From positions 1 to 46,879 of the forward strand of contig JAKPQL010000135.1 in NCBI GenBank assembly GCA_029547045.1: a stretch of DNA of 46,879 bases, in the 5' to 3' direction. Positions 16,924 to 25,055 of this stretch are shown here, piece after piece. The stretch comes from Deltaproteobacteria bacterium (GTDB lineage Bacteria; Desulfobacterota; Desulfomonilia; UBA1062). The first letter of the stretch is position 1, and every line of letters starts with the position of its first letter. The position numbers were made by a program, and so were the translations under genes. The notes under the pieces are model-generated. The model searched no databases. It was not told where the DNA came from and saw only the letters and a list, made by a program, of their open reading frames with translations.

Positions 16924-17691
16924 ATGCATTATCTGAATCCCTTTGTCTTTGATAACGCGGTCAGTCGCGGCGCTTGGAGTCACCGCAGCAAGGAGCTCAA
17001 GCTGTTCATCGATGCCATGAGGGACTACTGGGGCAACCAGACACCCCAGAACATACGGGTTGTGTACGACCGCTTCCTCGACTGGAAGGTGAAGGACCCG
17101 AAGGAATTCAAGGACCGCGGGAAGCCCATAGAATTGTCCCTCCGCAAGGAGTTCGATGAGGAGTATACGAGATGGGGGTTGACCTTTCTCGGGACGGACG
17201 CCCAGGCGGCTCGGCCGTTCCTGGCGGACCAGGACAGACAGCCCCTCGGCCCCAACCAGGTAAGTCCGTTTTACTACTATCATGCTGCCCAGTACGACAA
17301 TCTTGTCGGCAAGGATGGCATTATCAGGAAGGGACTCCAGCCATCCCATGGCGGAAGGGGTGGCGCGGGGGATGCACTCGGGGGCAGGGCCGGTGCACGG
17401 TTCAATGCGCGGTCCGTGGGGGTGGTCCACGGATCTCCGGACAGTCATACGGCGGTCTTCTACGCGCTGCTCAAGGACAAGACGGATCTCGAACGGTTCG
17501 GCAGGATGTCGCTCATCCTGCGCTTCCCCAAGGGTGTCGTGCCGGCGGCACAGGTGGAAAGAGACCCTGATGATCCAAGGAACTGCTGGAGGATCAAGAT
17601 ACCGATACGGCCGCGCCACATCGAAGCGCTCACAACCGAGGGATGGGTTCCGGTCCAGGATTTGACGGCGCTCGAGGAGGTCTTCGGATGA
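16924..17691 (+). CDS. Candidate T6SS effector, ADP-ribosyltransferase-like C-terminal region
   Basis: I do not recognise this 255-residue protein as a named family. The N-terminal part (about 1-90) is helical and charged, with 'YDRFLDWKVKDPKEFKDRG'. From about 118 the pattern 'YYYHAAQYDNLVGKDGIIRKGLQP' (H...A....L....I...GL.P) is followed by 'ARFNARSVGVVHGSPDSHTAVFYALL', then 'SLILRFPKGVV' and finally 'IPIRPRHIEAL'. This order of elements resembles the ADP-ribosyltransferase/RNA 2'-phosphotransferase-like fold, where a buried H and a late P-x-x-I strand recur; this is a fold guess, not a family hit. It follows clpV by 25 bases with AGGGAGA before the ATG. Position in the T6SS operon and a possible NAD-using fold suggest a toxin, but no cytoplasmic immunity gene is adjacent. 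Confidence 0.45.
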   Translation: MHYLNPFVFDNAVSRGAWSHRSKELKLFIDAMRDYWGNQTPQNIRVVYDRFLDWKVKDPKEFKDRGKPIELSLRKEFDEEYTRWGLTFLGTDAQAARPFLADQDRQPLGPNQVSPFYYYHAAQYDNLVGKDGIIRKGLQPSHGGRGGAGDALGGRAGARFNARSVGVVHGSPDSHTAVFYALLKDKTDLERFGRMSLILRFPKGVVPAAQVERDPDDPRNCWRIKIPIRPRHIEALTTEGWVPVQDLTALEEVFG

Positions 17692-17758
17692 AAGGGTCCC
17701 GGGCCTTTTCCCATGACCTGCACGGCTTCTGCCATGACGGACGCGGAGAGGTGAGGGC

Positions 17759-19264
17759 ATGAAGAAACCCATATCGTTCGGGTCCCTTGGCGTGGAGGTG
17801 GTGTCGTCCATGGACGATGCGCGGGCCCGTCCTGCTCGGGACGCCCCGTTCAGGATCTGCATTCTGGGCGATTTCAGCGGCCGGACGTCCCGGGGTGTCG
17901 TCGAATCCCTGAAGGGACGCGCGCCTGTCCCCGTCGACCGGGACACCGTGGACGAGGTGCTCGCCCGGATGAAGGTGCGCGTGAGGCTCGAATCTGCGGG
18001 AGAAGGCCTCGATGTGGCCTTTGCAGTGCTCGACGACTTTCACCCGGATCACCTGTTCAGGAGAATCGGGGTCTTCAAGGCCCTCAGGGACGTGAGGGAC
18101 AGGCTCCAGGACACCAGGACCTTCCAGTCCGCCCTGAAGGTGCTGCAGGGGATCACCGGTGAAACAGCTCAGGCTGCCGTGCAGCACCGTGAACCTCAGC
18201 CGTCTCCGTCCGGCAGCCTGCTGGATCTCATGATGGGCGAGGCACCGGCCGGGGGTGGAGAGAAGGGGGCCGCGACCCCGGACTTGGACGCATTCCTCGC
18301 CGCCGTGGTCAGACCCCACCTCGTGGCCCGGGAAGACCCGGAGCAGGCCCGGCTCACCGCTGTCCTGGACAGGACCGTATCGGACCTCATGGCCGAGGTC
18401 ATGCACCACCCCTCGTTCCAGACCCTGGAGGCGTCCTGGCGGGGCGTGCAGTTCCTCTGCTCCCGTATCGAGACCGACGAGACCCTGCAGATCTGCCTCC
18501 TCGACATCTCCGCACAGGAGCTCGGCTCCGACCTTGCAGCGCACGAGGACCTGAGCCGCACCGGCATGTACCGCCTGCTCGTGGAGGATGCCCGGGACAG
18601 ACCATGGGCCGTTCTCATCGGCGACTATGCGTTCGGATTCGGCGATGCATCCACCCTGGGCCGCATGGCCAGGGTGGCCGCCGCCGCCGGCGCGCCATTC
18701 ATCGCCCGGGCCGAGCCGCGCCTGGTGGGGTGTGCATCCCTGGAGGGCAACCCGGATCCTGCATCCTGGAAGAGCTTCCCTGATCACGAGACGCTCGCCG
18801 CCTGGGATGGCCTCAGACACCTGAGGGAGGCCGCATACGTGGGGCTTGCCATGCCGCGGTTCCTCCTGCGCCTGCCCTTCGGGCGGGAGACAGATGCGGC
18901 CGAGACATTCGACTTCGAGGAGATGGCGGAACCCCCTGTACACGGACACTACCTCTGGGGAAACCCAGCCTATGCCTGCGCGTATCTCCTGGCACGGTCC
19001 TTCGTGCTCGACGGGTGGGACATGCATCCCGGATCGGTTCTCGAGGTGGACAGCCTGCCCATGCACGTGTACCGGGAGCAGGGTTCCTCCGTGCTCAAAC
19101 CCTGCGCCGAGATTACGCTTACCGAGGCAGCCGCGGATGCCATTCTGGACGCGGGCATCATGCCGCTTGCCACCATAAGGGACACGGACACGGCCCGGCT
19201 CGTGCGGTTCCAGTCGCTGTCGGATCCCGCCACGGCCCTTCCGGGCAGATGGGACCGGTATTAG
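17759..19264 (+). CDS. TssB-TssC fusion, C-terminally truncated sheath-like protein
   Basis: One 501-residue protein joins a TssB-like domain to a TssC-like domain. Residues 30-130 match TssB ('ICILGDFSGRTS', 'VPVDRDTVDEVLARM', 'LDDFHPDHLFRRIGVFKAL'). A Ser/Pro/Gly-rich linker covers about 140-172. Residues 176-495 match TssC in order: 'MAEVMHHPSFQTLEASWRG', 'WAVLIGDYAFGFG', 'AAAAGAPFIARAEP', 'RLPFG', 'FDFEEM', 'HYLWGNPAYACAYL'. It stops where the normal TssC at 8618-10108 still has about 130 residues, so the helix-rich linker and the final strands of the handshake between rings are absent. It follows the candidate effector. It could be a minor sheath component, an end cap or a baseplate initiator; no characterised role is known to me. 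Confidence 0.85.
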   Translation: MKKPISFGSLGVEVVSSMDDARARPARDAPFRICILGDFSGRTSRGVVESLKGRAPVPVDRDTVDEVLARMKVRVRLESAGEGLDVAFAVLDDFHPDHLFRRIGVFKALRDVRDRLQDTRTFQSALKVLQGITGETAQAAVQHREPQPSPSGSLLDLMMGEAPAGGGEKGAATPDLDAFLAAVVRPHLVAREDPEQARLTAVLDRTVSDLMAEVMHHPSFQTLEASWRGVQFLCSRIETDETLQICLLDISAQELGSDLAAHEDLSRTGMYRLLVEDARDRPWAVLIGDYAFGFGDASTLGRMARVAAAAGAPFIARAEPRLVGCASLEGNPDPASWKSFPDHETLAAWDGLRHLREAAYVGLAMPRFLLRLPFGRETDAAETFDFEEMAEPPVHGHYLWGNPAYACAYLLARSFVLDGWDMHPGSVLEVDSLPMHVYREQGSSVLKPCAEITLTEAAADAILDAGIMPLATIRDTDTARLVRFQSLSDPATALPGRWDRY

Positions 19265-19276
19265 GAGATGAGGACC

Positions 19277-19726
19277 ATGGATCTGAAAGCCCGCATCTTT
19301 CTGGCAATCGCGGTCATTGCGGGGATAGCGGCAGGGACGCCTGCCTCTGCCGTGGACGATCAGGCCCTGTTCGACCACAAGCCCGGTATCTGGGAGATCG
19401 CGCCTGAGGGGACCCTGTCCCGATGGATCGTGATCCACAACCTCGCCGAGGCCAGGGGCACCGGTGTCTTCCACATCGAGGTCATAGGACGGGAACACTC
19501 AAGACCCGTCTGGGACGTCAGGCGCATCCGTGCCCACATGGCCGTCACGAAAGACGCCCTGAAGAGGAGCGTCGTGAAGCCGCTGGAGAGAGGCGCCGTG
19601 TACCCGGAATCCTATGACGACGCCTATGCGCAGTGGAAGAGGAATGCCGATGGCGGCCGGAAGGTGGTCTGCGAGAGCTCCGTCCCGGAGTGCCTGTCAG
19701 CCGAGCCGTCGCGACAGGGACGATGA
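19277..19726 (+). CDS. Small exported protein, possibly DUF5086-like
   Basis: The product is 149 residues with a signal peptide (basic start 'MDLKARIF', hydrophobic core, likely cut after 'TPASA' at about 25). The mature part has 'LSRWIVIHNLAEARGTGVFHI', 'HSRPVWDVRRIRAHMAVTKDAL' and 'VYPESYDDAYAQWKRN', and ends with two cysteines in 'VVCESSVPECL' that may form a disulfide in the periplasm. The pattern recalls DUF5086, recalled from memory and not checked. The ATG at 19277 is preferred over 19268 because the AGGAG site at 19263-19267 abuts 19268 but lies nine bases from 19277. It abuts the next gene. Function unknown; a periplasmic immunity or accessory role is possible given the T6SS context. 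Confidence 0.7.
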   Translation: MDLKARIFLAIAVIAGIAAGTPASAVDDQALFDHKPGIWEIAPEGTLSRWIVIHNLAEARGTGVFHIEVIGREHSRPVWDVRRIRAHMAVTKDALKRSVVKPLERGAVYPESYDDAYAQWKRNADGGRKVVCESSVPECLSAEPSRQGR

Positions 19727-20038
19727 ATGCGCTGCGACAGGTGCGGACTCCGGGAGGCATGTTGCATCGTCACCAGCTGCAACGGCGTCGAGTGCACCGA
19801 ATTGCACATCTGCCGCGAGTGCAGGGACAGGGCGGAACCCACCCCCTCGGCACAGGACCAGCGATCCCTGGTGGCCCCGGCCATGGAAGATGCGCAGGCT
19901 GGTGGCCTGACGGAAGACGATATCGCACGCAGCCTGGAGATCGACCCCGGGGAGATCAGGAGGATCATGGCGGGACAGGGCGTGTCGGACCCTGCCGCGT
20001 GGGAGCGGATCAGGGCGCACCTGGTAATCCCTGAATAG
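19727..20038 (+). CDS. Small zinc-finger protein with McsA-like N-terminus
   Basis: The 103-residue protein opens with two CxxC pairs, C3/C6 and C29/C32, spaced by 'NGVECTELHIC'. This is the layout of the McsA N-terminal zinc domain (CxxC ... NG.kTElHlC.eC). Extra cysteines at 12, 13, 18 and 23 are unusual. The C-terminal part (about 58-103, 'LTEDDIARSLEIDPGEIRRIM') looks like a short helix-turn-helix. McsA proper continues with other domains and partners a kinase; here there is no such partner beside it. The ATG follows the previous stop directly (TGAATG) with AGGGA upstream, so the two are coupled. It may be a zinc-dependent regulator or adaptor; function not known. Confidence 0.65.
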   Translation: MRCDRCGLREACCIVTSCNGVECTELHICRECRDRAEPTPSAQDQRSLVAPAMEDAQAGGLTEDDIARSLEIDPGEIRRIMAGQGVSDPAAWERIRAHLVIPE

Positions 20039-20066
20039 ACAGACCACGGTCTTTCCACAGCATGCA

Positions 20067-21593
20067 ATGAACGAACAGCACACCCCCTTCAACCTCGACC
20101 ATCCCTTCGACGTGGACCTCCTGCGGAAGACGCTCGTGGGAAGGGGCTACGTCCAGAGCGCCCTTGCCGAGACCATGAACCTCGATGCACCGGAGGGGCC
20201 GCTGGCCAGGAAATCGGACGTCTATGCCATCCTCAGGCGCACGGAGAAGCCCTCGCCCTACAACACCCTGGTAAGACTCTTCATCCTCGGCAGGGTCATG
20301 CCAGAGGATGCGGCCAGGGAGGCTCTGGAACCCGTTGTGCTCGAGGATCTCCTGGCAGTGGGCCTCCTCAGGAAAGATGGCGGAGGAGTCCGGGCCGAGG
20401 CCGCCCTGCTGGCGTACGAAGACCTCTACCTCCTCTGCGATTTCCTGCCCCAGGTTCTGGGCGGGCAGGCGCCGGACGATTTCGTGCTCGGCATCGGTCC
20501 CTCCACCATCGCCCTGGCCAACATGACGGTGCGGAAAAAGGCCCGGAACGTGCTCGATCTGGGCGCCGGAGCGGGATTCCAGTCCATCAGGGCCTCCGAC
20601 CACGCCGAGCGGATCACGGCAACGGACATCAATGCCCGGGCCCTGAACTTCGGGGCACTGAACGCCCGGCTCAGCGGCAGGGACAACATCGAGTTCGTCC
20701 GGGGAAGCCTCTACGAACCGGTCAGGGGGCGCACCTTTGACCTGGTCGTCTGCAACCCGCCCTTTGTCATATCGCCCAAGGGGCGCTACCAGTACCGCGA
20801 CAGCGGCATGGAGGGGGATACGCTCTGTGAGCGCATCATACGGGGAGCCCCCGGGCTCCTCGCCGAGGGCGGGTTCTGCACGGTGCTGGTCAACTGGCAC
20901 CACAAGGACGAGAACGACTGGGCCGCGAGGCCGCTGTCATGGCTCGACTCGAGCGGGTGCGACATCATGCTCGTGTGCTCGGAGACCGAGGACCCCATCG
21001 CCTATGCGTCGTCATGGCTCGCGCGGGACGCCGCCGTGGAGCAGGAACGCTTCCCCGAAACCCTGGACCGGTGGCTTGCGTACTACGATGACCTCGGCAT
21101 CGGCAAGATAAGCTTTGGCGCCGTGATCATCAGGCGCAGGACCTGCTCACGGAACTGGGTGTTCACGGACCGCGCGCCTGAGTACCGGGCCCAGGGGCCC
21201 TGCAGCGACCAGATCCTGCGGATCTTCGCAGCCCAGGACATCCTCCAGAAGGGCCTTGACCTACTCTCCCTGAGGTTCCTCCTCACCCCTGACCACGAGC
21301 TGATGCAGACCCTGCAGGCCGAGGAGGGTATCTGGAAGGTCAGCAATGCCCGGATCAGGCAGGTCAAGGGTTTCCCGTTCACCGGAAACGTGGACAAGCT
21401 CATGGCCACCATGCTCGCGGGCTGCAACGGGGAGCGGACCCTCGACGAGCTGATACGAGACCTCGCTGCTGGCCTGCGCATGGACCCTGACAGGATCGTG
21501 AAGCCGTGTGTCGAGGTCATGGGCATGCTCATGCAGAAGGGGTTCCTGACGGTGGTGCAAGATGGGGGCGGGACGACGGGTGCAGGGACGTGA
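20067..21593 (+). CDS. Class I SAM-dependent methyltransferase (copy 1)
   Basis: The 508-residue protein has three parts: an N-terminal helical region (1-135), a Rossmann methyltransferase domain (about 140-300) with motif I 'VLDLGAGAGFQSI', acidic 'ATDINARALNF' and motif IV 'LVVCNPPFVISP', and a C-terminal region (about 380-508) rich in hydrophobic patches. The NPPF motif is typical of enzymes methylating amide or exocyclic amino nitrogens (HemK/PrmC, adenine and guanine N-MTases). It closely resembles the protein at 21602-23086 over its whole length. No Shine-Dalgarno site is clear before the ATG at 20067. It ends 8 bases from the stop of the opposing copy. The substrate is unknown; being inside the T6SS locus, a secreted or tip protein is one possibility. 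Confidence 0.85.
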   Translation: MNEQHTPFNLDHPFDVDLLRKTLVGRGYVQSALAETMNLDAPEGPLARKSDVYAILRRTEKPSPYNTLVRLFILGRVMPEDAAREALEPVVLEDLLAVGLLRKDGGGVRAEAALLAYEDLYLLCDFLPQVLGGQAPDDFVLGIGPSTIALANMTVRKKARNVLDLGAGAGFQSIRASDHAERITATDINARALNFGALNARLSGRDNIEFVRGSLYEPVRGRTFDLVVCNPPFVISPKGRYQYRDSGMEGDTLCERIIRGAPGLLAEGGFCTVLVNWHHKDENDWAARPLSWLDSSGCDIMLVCSETEDPIAYASSWLARDAAVEQERFPETLDRWLAYYDDLGIGKISFGAVIIRRRTCSRNWVFTDRAPEYRAQGPCSDQILRIFAAQDILQKGLDLLSLRFLLTPDHELMQTLQAEEGIWKVSNARIRQVKGFPFTGNVDKLMATMLAGCNGERTLDELIRDLAAGLRMDPDRIVKPCVEVMGMLMQKGFLTVVQDGGGTTGAGT

Positions 21594-21601
21594 GAAGGAC
21601 G

Positions 21602-23086
21602 CTAGCTGCGGCACTCCCCGCCTGCTGCGGGCAGGAGGAACTCCCGCTCCATGAGCGACCGGACAATATTCATGAACGCCTCGATTACGGCATCGGAAGG
21701 GGGGTCCATGCCCGGGACGCTGTCCTGCAGGACCTGTCTGAGCCTCCTGGTGCCGTTGCAGGCGACGAGGAAATTTGCCATCACGGGGTCGATGGAACCG
21801 GTGTACGGAAGCCCGCAGGCCAGGCTCAGCGACAGCGACGTATCCCTCCAGCCTCCCTCGGAGGGCGTGCAGATCCTCTCGAGCCTGGCGTCAGGGGAGA
21901 GGACGAGCCTTGTCTCGAGCAGGTCGGCGTCGCTCGCGGACTCCAGGACGTCCCGCAGGGCAAAGCCCCTGAGGATGTCATCCCCGCAGGGGCCCAGCAT
22001 CTTTTCCGGCGCGTCGTCCGCTCGGTACCAGGAATGGCCGTCCGTCCGGCGGCGCAGGGTGATGATGCCGGAGCCGACAGAGGAGATGCCCAGGTGGTCG
22101 TAGTAGCGCATCCACTGCTCGAAGCGATCGTTCGGGATGCCCTGCGGGTCCGGGGATTTCTGGCGGATCCAGGTGGAGGCGTACGAGACGATGTCGCGCG
22201 ACTGGGACCGCATGACCCAGGCATCGCAGCCGCTGCCCTCGACCCAGTTCTTCAGTCCCTCCCTCCAGTCACGAGCGTCGTACTCGGCCCAGTTGCACAG
22301 GATCTGGCAGAAACCGCCCTCGGCGAGGAAGGAGGGCGCCTCCCGGACGAGCCTCCTGCACAGCGCGTCGCCCTCCATGCCGCCGTCGCAGTAGGTGAAC
22401 AGCGTTTCCGGCGAGATGACGAAGGGCGGGTTGGAGACAATGAGATCGAAGGCGAGGCCGCTTACCGGCTCGAAGAGGTCGCCCTGGCGGAACTCCACGG
22501 CGCCGACCCCGTTGAGCGCCGCGTTGAACCGGGCATAGGCGATGGCTCGCGCGTTGATGTCCGTGGCCACGATCTTTTCGCTGTGCTGCGCCGCACACAG
22601 CGCCTGGAACCCGCAGCCGGTGCCCAGGTCCAGGGTGAGGCGCGAGGGCCTGCGGATCGTGAGGTTGGCCAGGGTGATCGTGCTGGCGCCAATGCCCATG
22701 ACGAAGTCGGCGGAGCCCTCCCTGCCGTACGCGCCGGTGAGGTCGAAGGCGTATATGGAATCCCCGTACGGCAGGATCTTCACTGCCGGCCGCAACCGAT
22801 CCCCATCCACGGTGACGAGGCCCGCCTCGACCCAGTCGAGGACGGGCAGGGAGGCCGCCTCGCTCACGGCGTCCGTGTCGCACGGCGCTTCCACGAGGAA
22901 CAGGCGGATCAGGGTATCCAGGGCGTCCCCGCTGGCGGTGCGGTGGAGGAGGATCGGGATGTCGCTGCTTCTCAGCGAGGGAAAGTCGCGGGCCCTGAGC
23001 CTCTCGAGAATGCCTGTCCTCGTATAGCCCGCCCGGTGGAAGGCCTTTCTGATTCCGGCCATTTTCTCGGAACTCAGCACCTTCAT
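21602..23086 (-). CDS. Class I SAM-dependent methyltransferase (copy 2)
   Basis: This is a diverged paralogue of the gene at 20067-21593, in the opposite direction. It has motif I 'TLDLGTGCGFQAL', 'VATDINARAIAYARFNAAL', motif IV 'LIVSNPPFVISP' and the matching glycine-rich 'GGMEGDALCRRLV'; copy 1 has 'SGMEGDTLCERII'. I chose the ATG at 23086 (494 residues), where similarity to copy 1 begins; the frame is open 45 codons further but that part looks non-coding and overlaps the divergent gene. No Shine-Dalgarno site precedes it, and a candidate promoter ends only six bases upstream, so the mRNA may be leaderless. It is divergently arranged with the DUF2169 gene. Confidence 0.85.
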   Translation of the reverse strand: MKVLSSEKMAGIRKAFHRAGYTRTGILERLRARDFPSLRSSDIPILLHRTASGDALDTLIRLFLVEAPCDTDAVSEAASLPVLDWVEAGLVTVDGDRLRPAVKILPYGDSIYAFDLTGAYGREGSADFVMGIGASTITLANLTIRRPSRLTLDLGTGCGFQALCAAQHSEKIVATDINARAIAYARFNAALNGVGAVEFRQGDLFEPVSGLAFDLIVSNPPFVISPETLFTYCDGGMEGDALCRRLVREAPSFLAEGGFCQILCNWAEYDARDWREGLKNWVEGSGCDAWVMRSQSRDIVSYASTWIRQKSPDPQGIPNDRFEQWMRYYDHLGISSVGSGIITLRRRTDGHSWYRADDAPEKMLGPCGDDILRGFALRDVLESASDADLLETRLVLSPDARLERICTPSEGGWRDTSLSLSLACGLPYTGSIDPVMANFLVACNGTRRLRQVLQDSVPGMDPPSDAVIEAFMNIVRSLMEREFLLPAAGGECRS

Positions 23087-23092
23087 GGGAGT

Positions 23093-23122
23093 GTTGTATC
23101 GGACTTTGCGCGTATTGTCCAA
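23093..23122 (-). promoter_or_regulatory. Candidate promoter of methyltransferase copy 2
   Basis: On the minus strand TTGGAC (23122-23117) and TACAAC (23098-23093) are 18 bases apart, each with four or five matches to the sigma-70 consensus. The start codon lies six bases after the -10, so transcription would begin at or near the ATG, which fits the missing Shine-Dalgarno site. The assignment is weak because the matches are partial. Confidence 0.3.
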
Positions 23123-23168
23123 GGAGAACGACAGTGACGGCGCCCATGCCGCCCAGTGAGGATCAGCC

Positions 23169-24131
23169 ATGCAACTTGTGAACCACACGCCGTTCCCGGC
23201 CATGATATTTCGGGGCGGCATTGAAGGGAACCGGCTCTTCGGCGCAGTGATCTGCAGGGTGACCTACGACATTGCAGGCACCGAACTGAAGGTTTCCACC
23301 GAGCAGACCTGGAAGGTCTCCCCGCCGCCCTGGGAGTGCGAGTACGGCCCCATGGACTCGGACGAGGTGTTCTACCGGGGCGGGGTGGATCTTTTCGCCT
23401 TCGGCTCGGCCCGGCCCGAGCGCGGCGAGGCCACCAGCATGGACGTGACCGTGGAGCTCGGGGATACCTTCCGGGCCTCGCTCAAGGTCTTCGGGCCCAG
23501 GCTCTGGCGGAAGGAGTCGCGGGGGCTTGTGCCGAGCCCTCCGTACCCCTTCCGAGAGATCCCGCTCACCCTGGCGTATGCCTACGGCGGCAAGGACGAC
23601 TGGGACGGCCTGCCCGTGCCGTTCCCCTCGAACCCTGCAGGCAAGGGGTTCTATCTGGAGGAAGCCAATGCCGTGGGCAAGGAGCTGCCGAACATCGAGG
23701 ACCCGAAGAACCTCATCCGCCGATGGGACGACCGGCCCGATCCCGTGGGCCTCACCCCCTGCGGCATGGCCTTCGGGCCCCGGCTGCAACGTTCGGTGGT
23801 CTTTGATGAGAAGACCGGTGACCTGCTCGAGCTGAAGCCCACCCTGTTCAACGCCGCCTTTCCGGACATGGTGGCCCCGTCCGCAAAGACGGGCGACAGG
23901 ATGCGGATCACCGGCATGAGCGCAGCAGGCCCCGTTGAGTTTGTCCTGCCACCCTCGGGACTCATGGTGAAGCTGGGCTTTGGGGAGGACATCGTGTTCC
24001 GGGAACCCGCCGTCGACCAGATCGGGGTCGAGGTGGACAGGAGAAGGGCCTTCATCACCTACCGCTACCCGTTCCGCTACGTGCTCGTGCCGCTGGTGAA
24101 GCGCTCGTGCGAGCTCTTTGCAGAGGGATAG
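23169..24131 (+). CDS. DUF2169 family T6SS effector-loading/adaptor protein (copy 1)
   Basis: DUF2169 proteins occur beside VgrG, PAAR and effector genes and are thought to help load cargo onto the spike. This 320-residue protein has the family features 'LVNHTPFPAMIFRG', 'GAVICRVTYDI', 'LTLAYAYGGKDD', 'PSNPAGKGFYLE', 'LPNIEDPKNLI' and 'PCGMAFGPRLQ', plus the closing 'ITYRYPFRYVLVPL'. The ATG follows GAGGA at proper distance. It precedes the PAAR-like gene by 21 bases. The function as chaperone is by family and context; it has not been shown for this protein. Confidence 0.85.
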   Translation: MQLVNHTPFPAMIFRGGIEGNRLFGAVICRVTYDIAGTELKVSTEQTWKVSPPPWECEYGPMDSDEVFYRGGVDLFAFGSARPERGEATSMDVTVELGDTFRASLKVFGPRLWRKESRGLVPSPPYPFREIPLTLAYAYGGKDDWDGLPVPFPSNPAGKGFYLEEANAVGKELPNIEDPKNLIRRWDDRPDPVGLTPCGMAFGPRLQRSVVFDEKTGDLLELKPTLFNAAFPDMVAPSAKTGDRMRITGMSAAGPVEFVLPPSGLMVKLGFGEDIVFREPAVDQIGVEVDRRRAFITYRYPFRYVLVPLVKRSCELFAEG

Positions 24132-24152
24132 ACGCATCGAGGAGGAGACGAG

Positions 24153-25025
24153 ATGCTGTGCGCGGTATTGAAACACTGGCACCCGGTCATGGGCGTGGAC
24201 TTCCACATCCCCTGGCCACCCGGCTCACCGGCTCCGGCCCCGACCCCGGCTCCGTACAAGACGGCTTCCATCATGGCCGGCACAGGCCTTACCTCGAAAA
24301 TGGCCACCACCCATAACCAGCAGGGCTTCGGTCTGACCATGCAGGTGCCCACCGACGTGGGGCCCATGATCCCGCATATGGGGCCGCCTTCCCAGACCCT
24401 GCCCATCGACATCGCCTTCAGTTCGTCGAAGTCGTATTTCGGCCCGACGAGCACAGAGAGCCAGAACGAGCGCATCGCGGCGGCTCTGGCAGGCCACCTG
24501 AACCCGAACCTCGACTGCGGCTTGCCCATCCCCACACCCACCGGCATGGTCCTTGCCCTGACCACTGTGTATACCAACATGACCCTCGCGGACGTCATGT
24601 TCGGATTCAATGCCATGGCCATCGACTTCTGCGTGCAGTCCATTCTCAATGCCCTGGGCAACCAGATGGGCAATGCCATGGGGCCGTATCTCGGGTACAT
24701 GTTCGGACGGTTCGCGCCCCGGATGATGACCAAGGCGGCTGCCAAGGCCCTGCTCAGAAGCCGGGGGGGTGTGCCGGAAAACATAATCAACCAGGCGGCC
24801 AGGAACCTGGCCCGCTCACGGAATCAGGCAGCTGCGGATTTCTTCACTGCACTCCCCGCACGGACGGGGAACGCTGCGAATGCCATCATCGGGTTCTTCG
24901 GGGGAGGACCCATGGGCGCGGATGCCGGAACCCTGGGGATGCCGACACCCGGCGGCGCCTTGGGAAATGCTGCCCAGAATTACCTGAATGGACCGGGCCC
25001 CGAGAATCACGGGGGCGGCGGATAG
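24153..25025 (+). CDS. PAAR-like spike tip protein with C-terminal extension
   Basis: The 290-residue product begins with a PAAR-like domain (about 1-135). It has 'HPVMGVDFHIPWPPG', the proline-rich 'GSPAPAPTPAPY', 'VGPMIPHMGPP', 'FSSSKSYFG' and 'DCGLPIPTPTGMV'. Histidines H10, H18, H75 and cysteine C122 are placed as expected for the zinc site of a PAAR tip. A hydrophobic helical segment (about 140-175) and a basic helical stretch follow, and the last 40 residues are Gly/Pro/Asn-rich. Such architectures cap VgrG and carry effector domains; here the C-terminal part matches no toxin I recognise and may be a transmembrane/pore segment or a binding platform for separate cargo. The ATG has a GAGGAGGAG site. 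It is flanked by two DUF2169 genes. Confidence 0.7.
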   Translation: MLCAVLKHWHPVMGVDFHIPWPPGSPAPAPTPAPYKTASIMAGTGLTSKMATTHNQQGFGLTMQVPTDVGPMIPHMGPPSQTLPIDIAFSSSKSYFGPTSTESQNERIAAALAGHLNPNLDCGLPIPTPTGMVLALTTVYTNMTLADVMFGFNAMAIDFCVQSILNALGNQMGNAMGPYLGYMFGRFAPRMMTKAAAKALLRSRGGVPENIINQAARNLARSRNQAAADFFTALPARTGNAANAIIGFFGGGPMGADAGTLGMPTPGGALGNAAQNYLNGPGPENHGGGG

Positions 25026-25055
25026 GCCGGATACTGCCGGGGGAAGGGAAGAACC

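Noticed and set aside
17630-19498. Long minus-strand open frame (about 620 codons) opposite the sheath fusion
   Set aside because: It is a GC-driven shadow; the plus strand clearly encodes TssB- and TssC-like motifs and the antisense translation is low-complexity.
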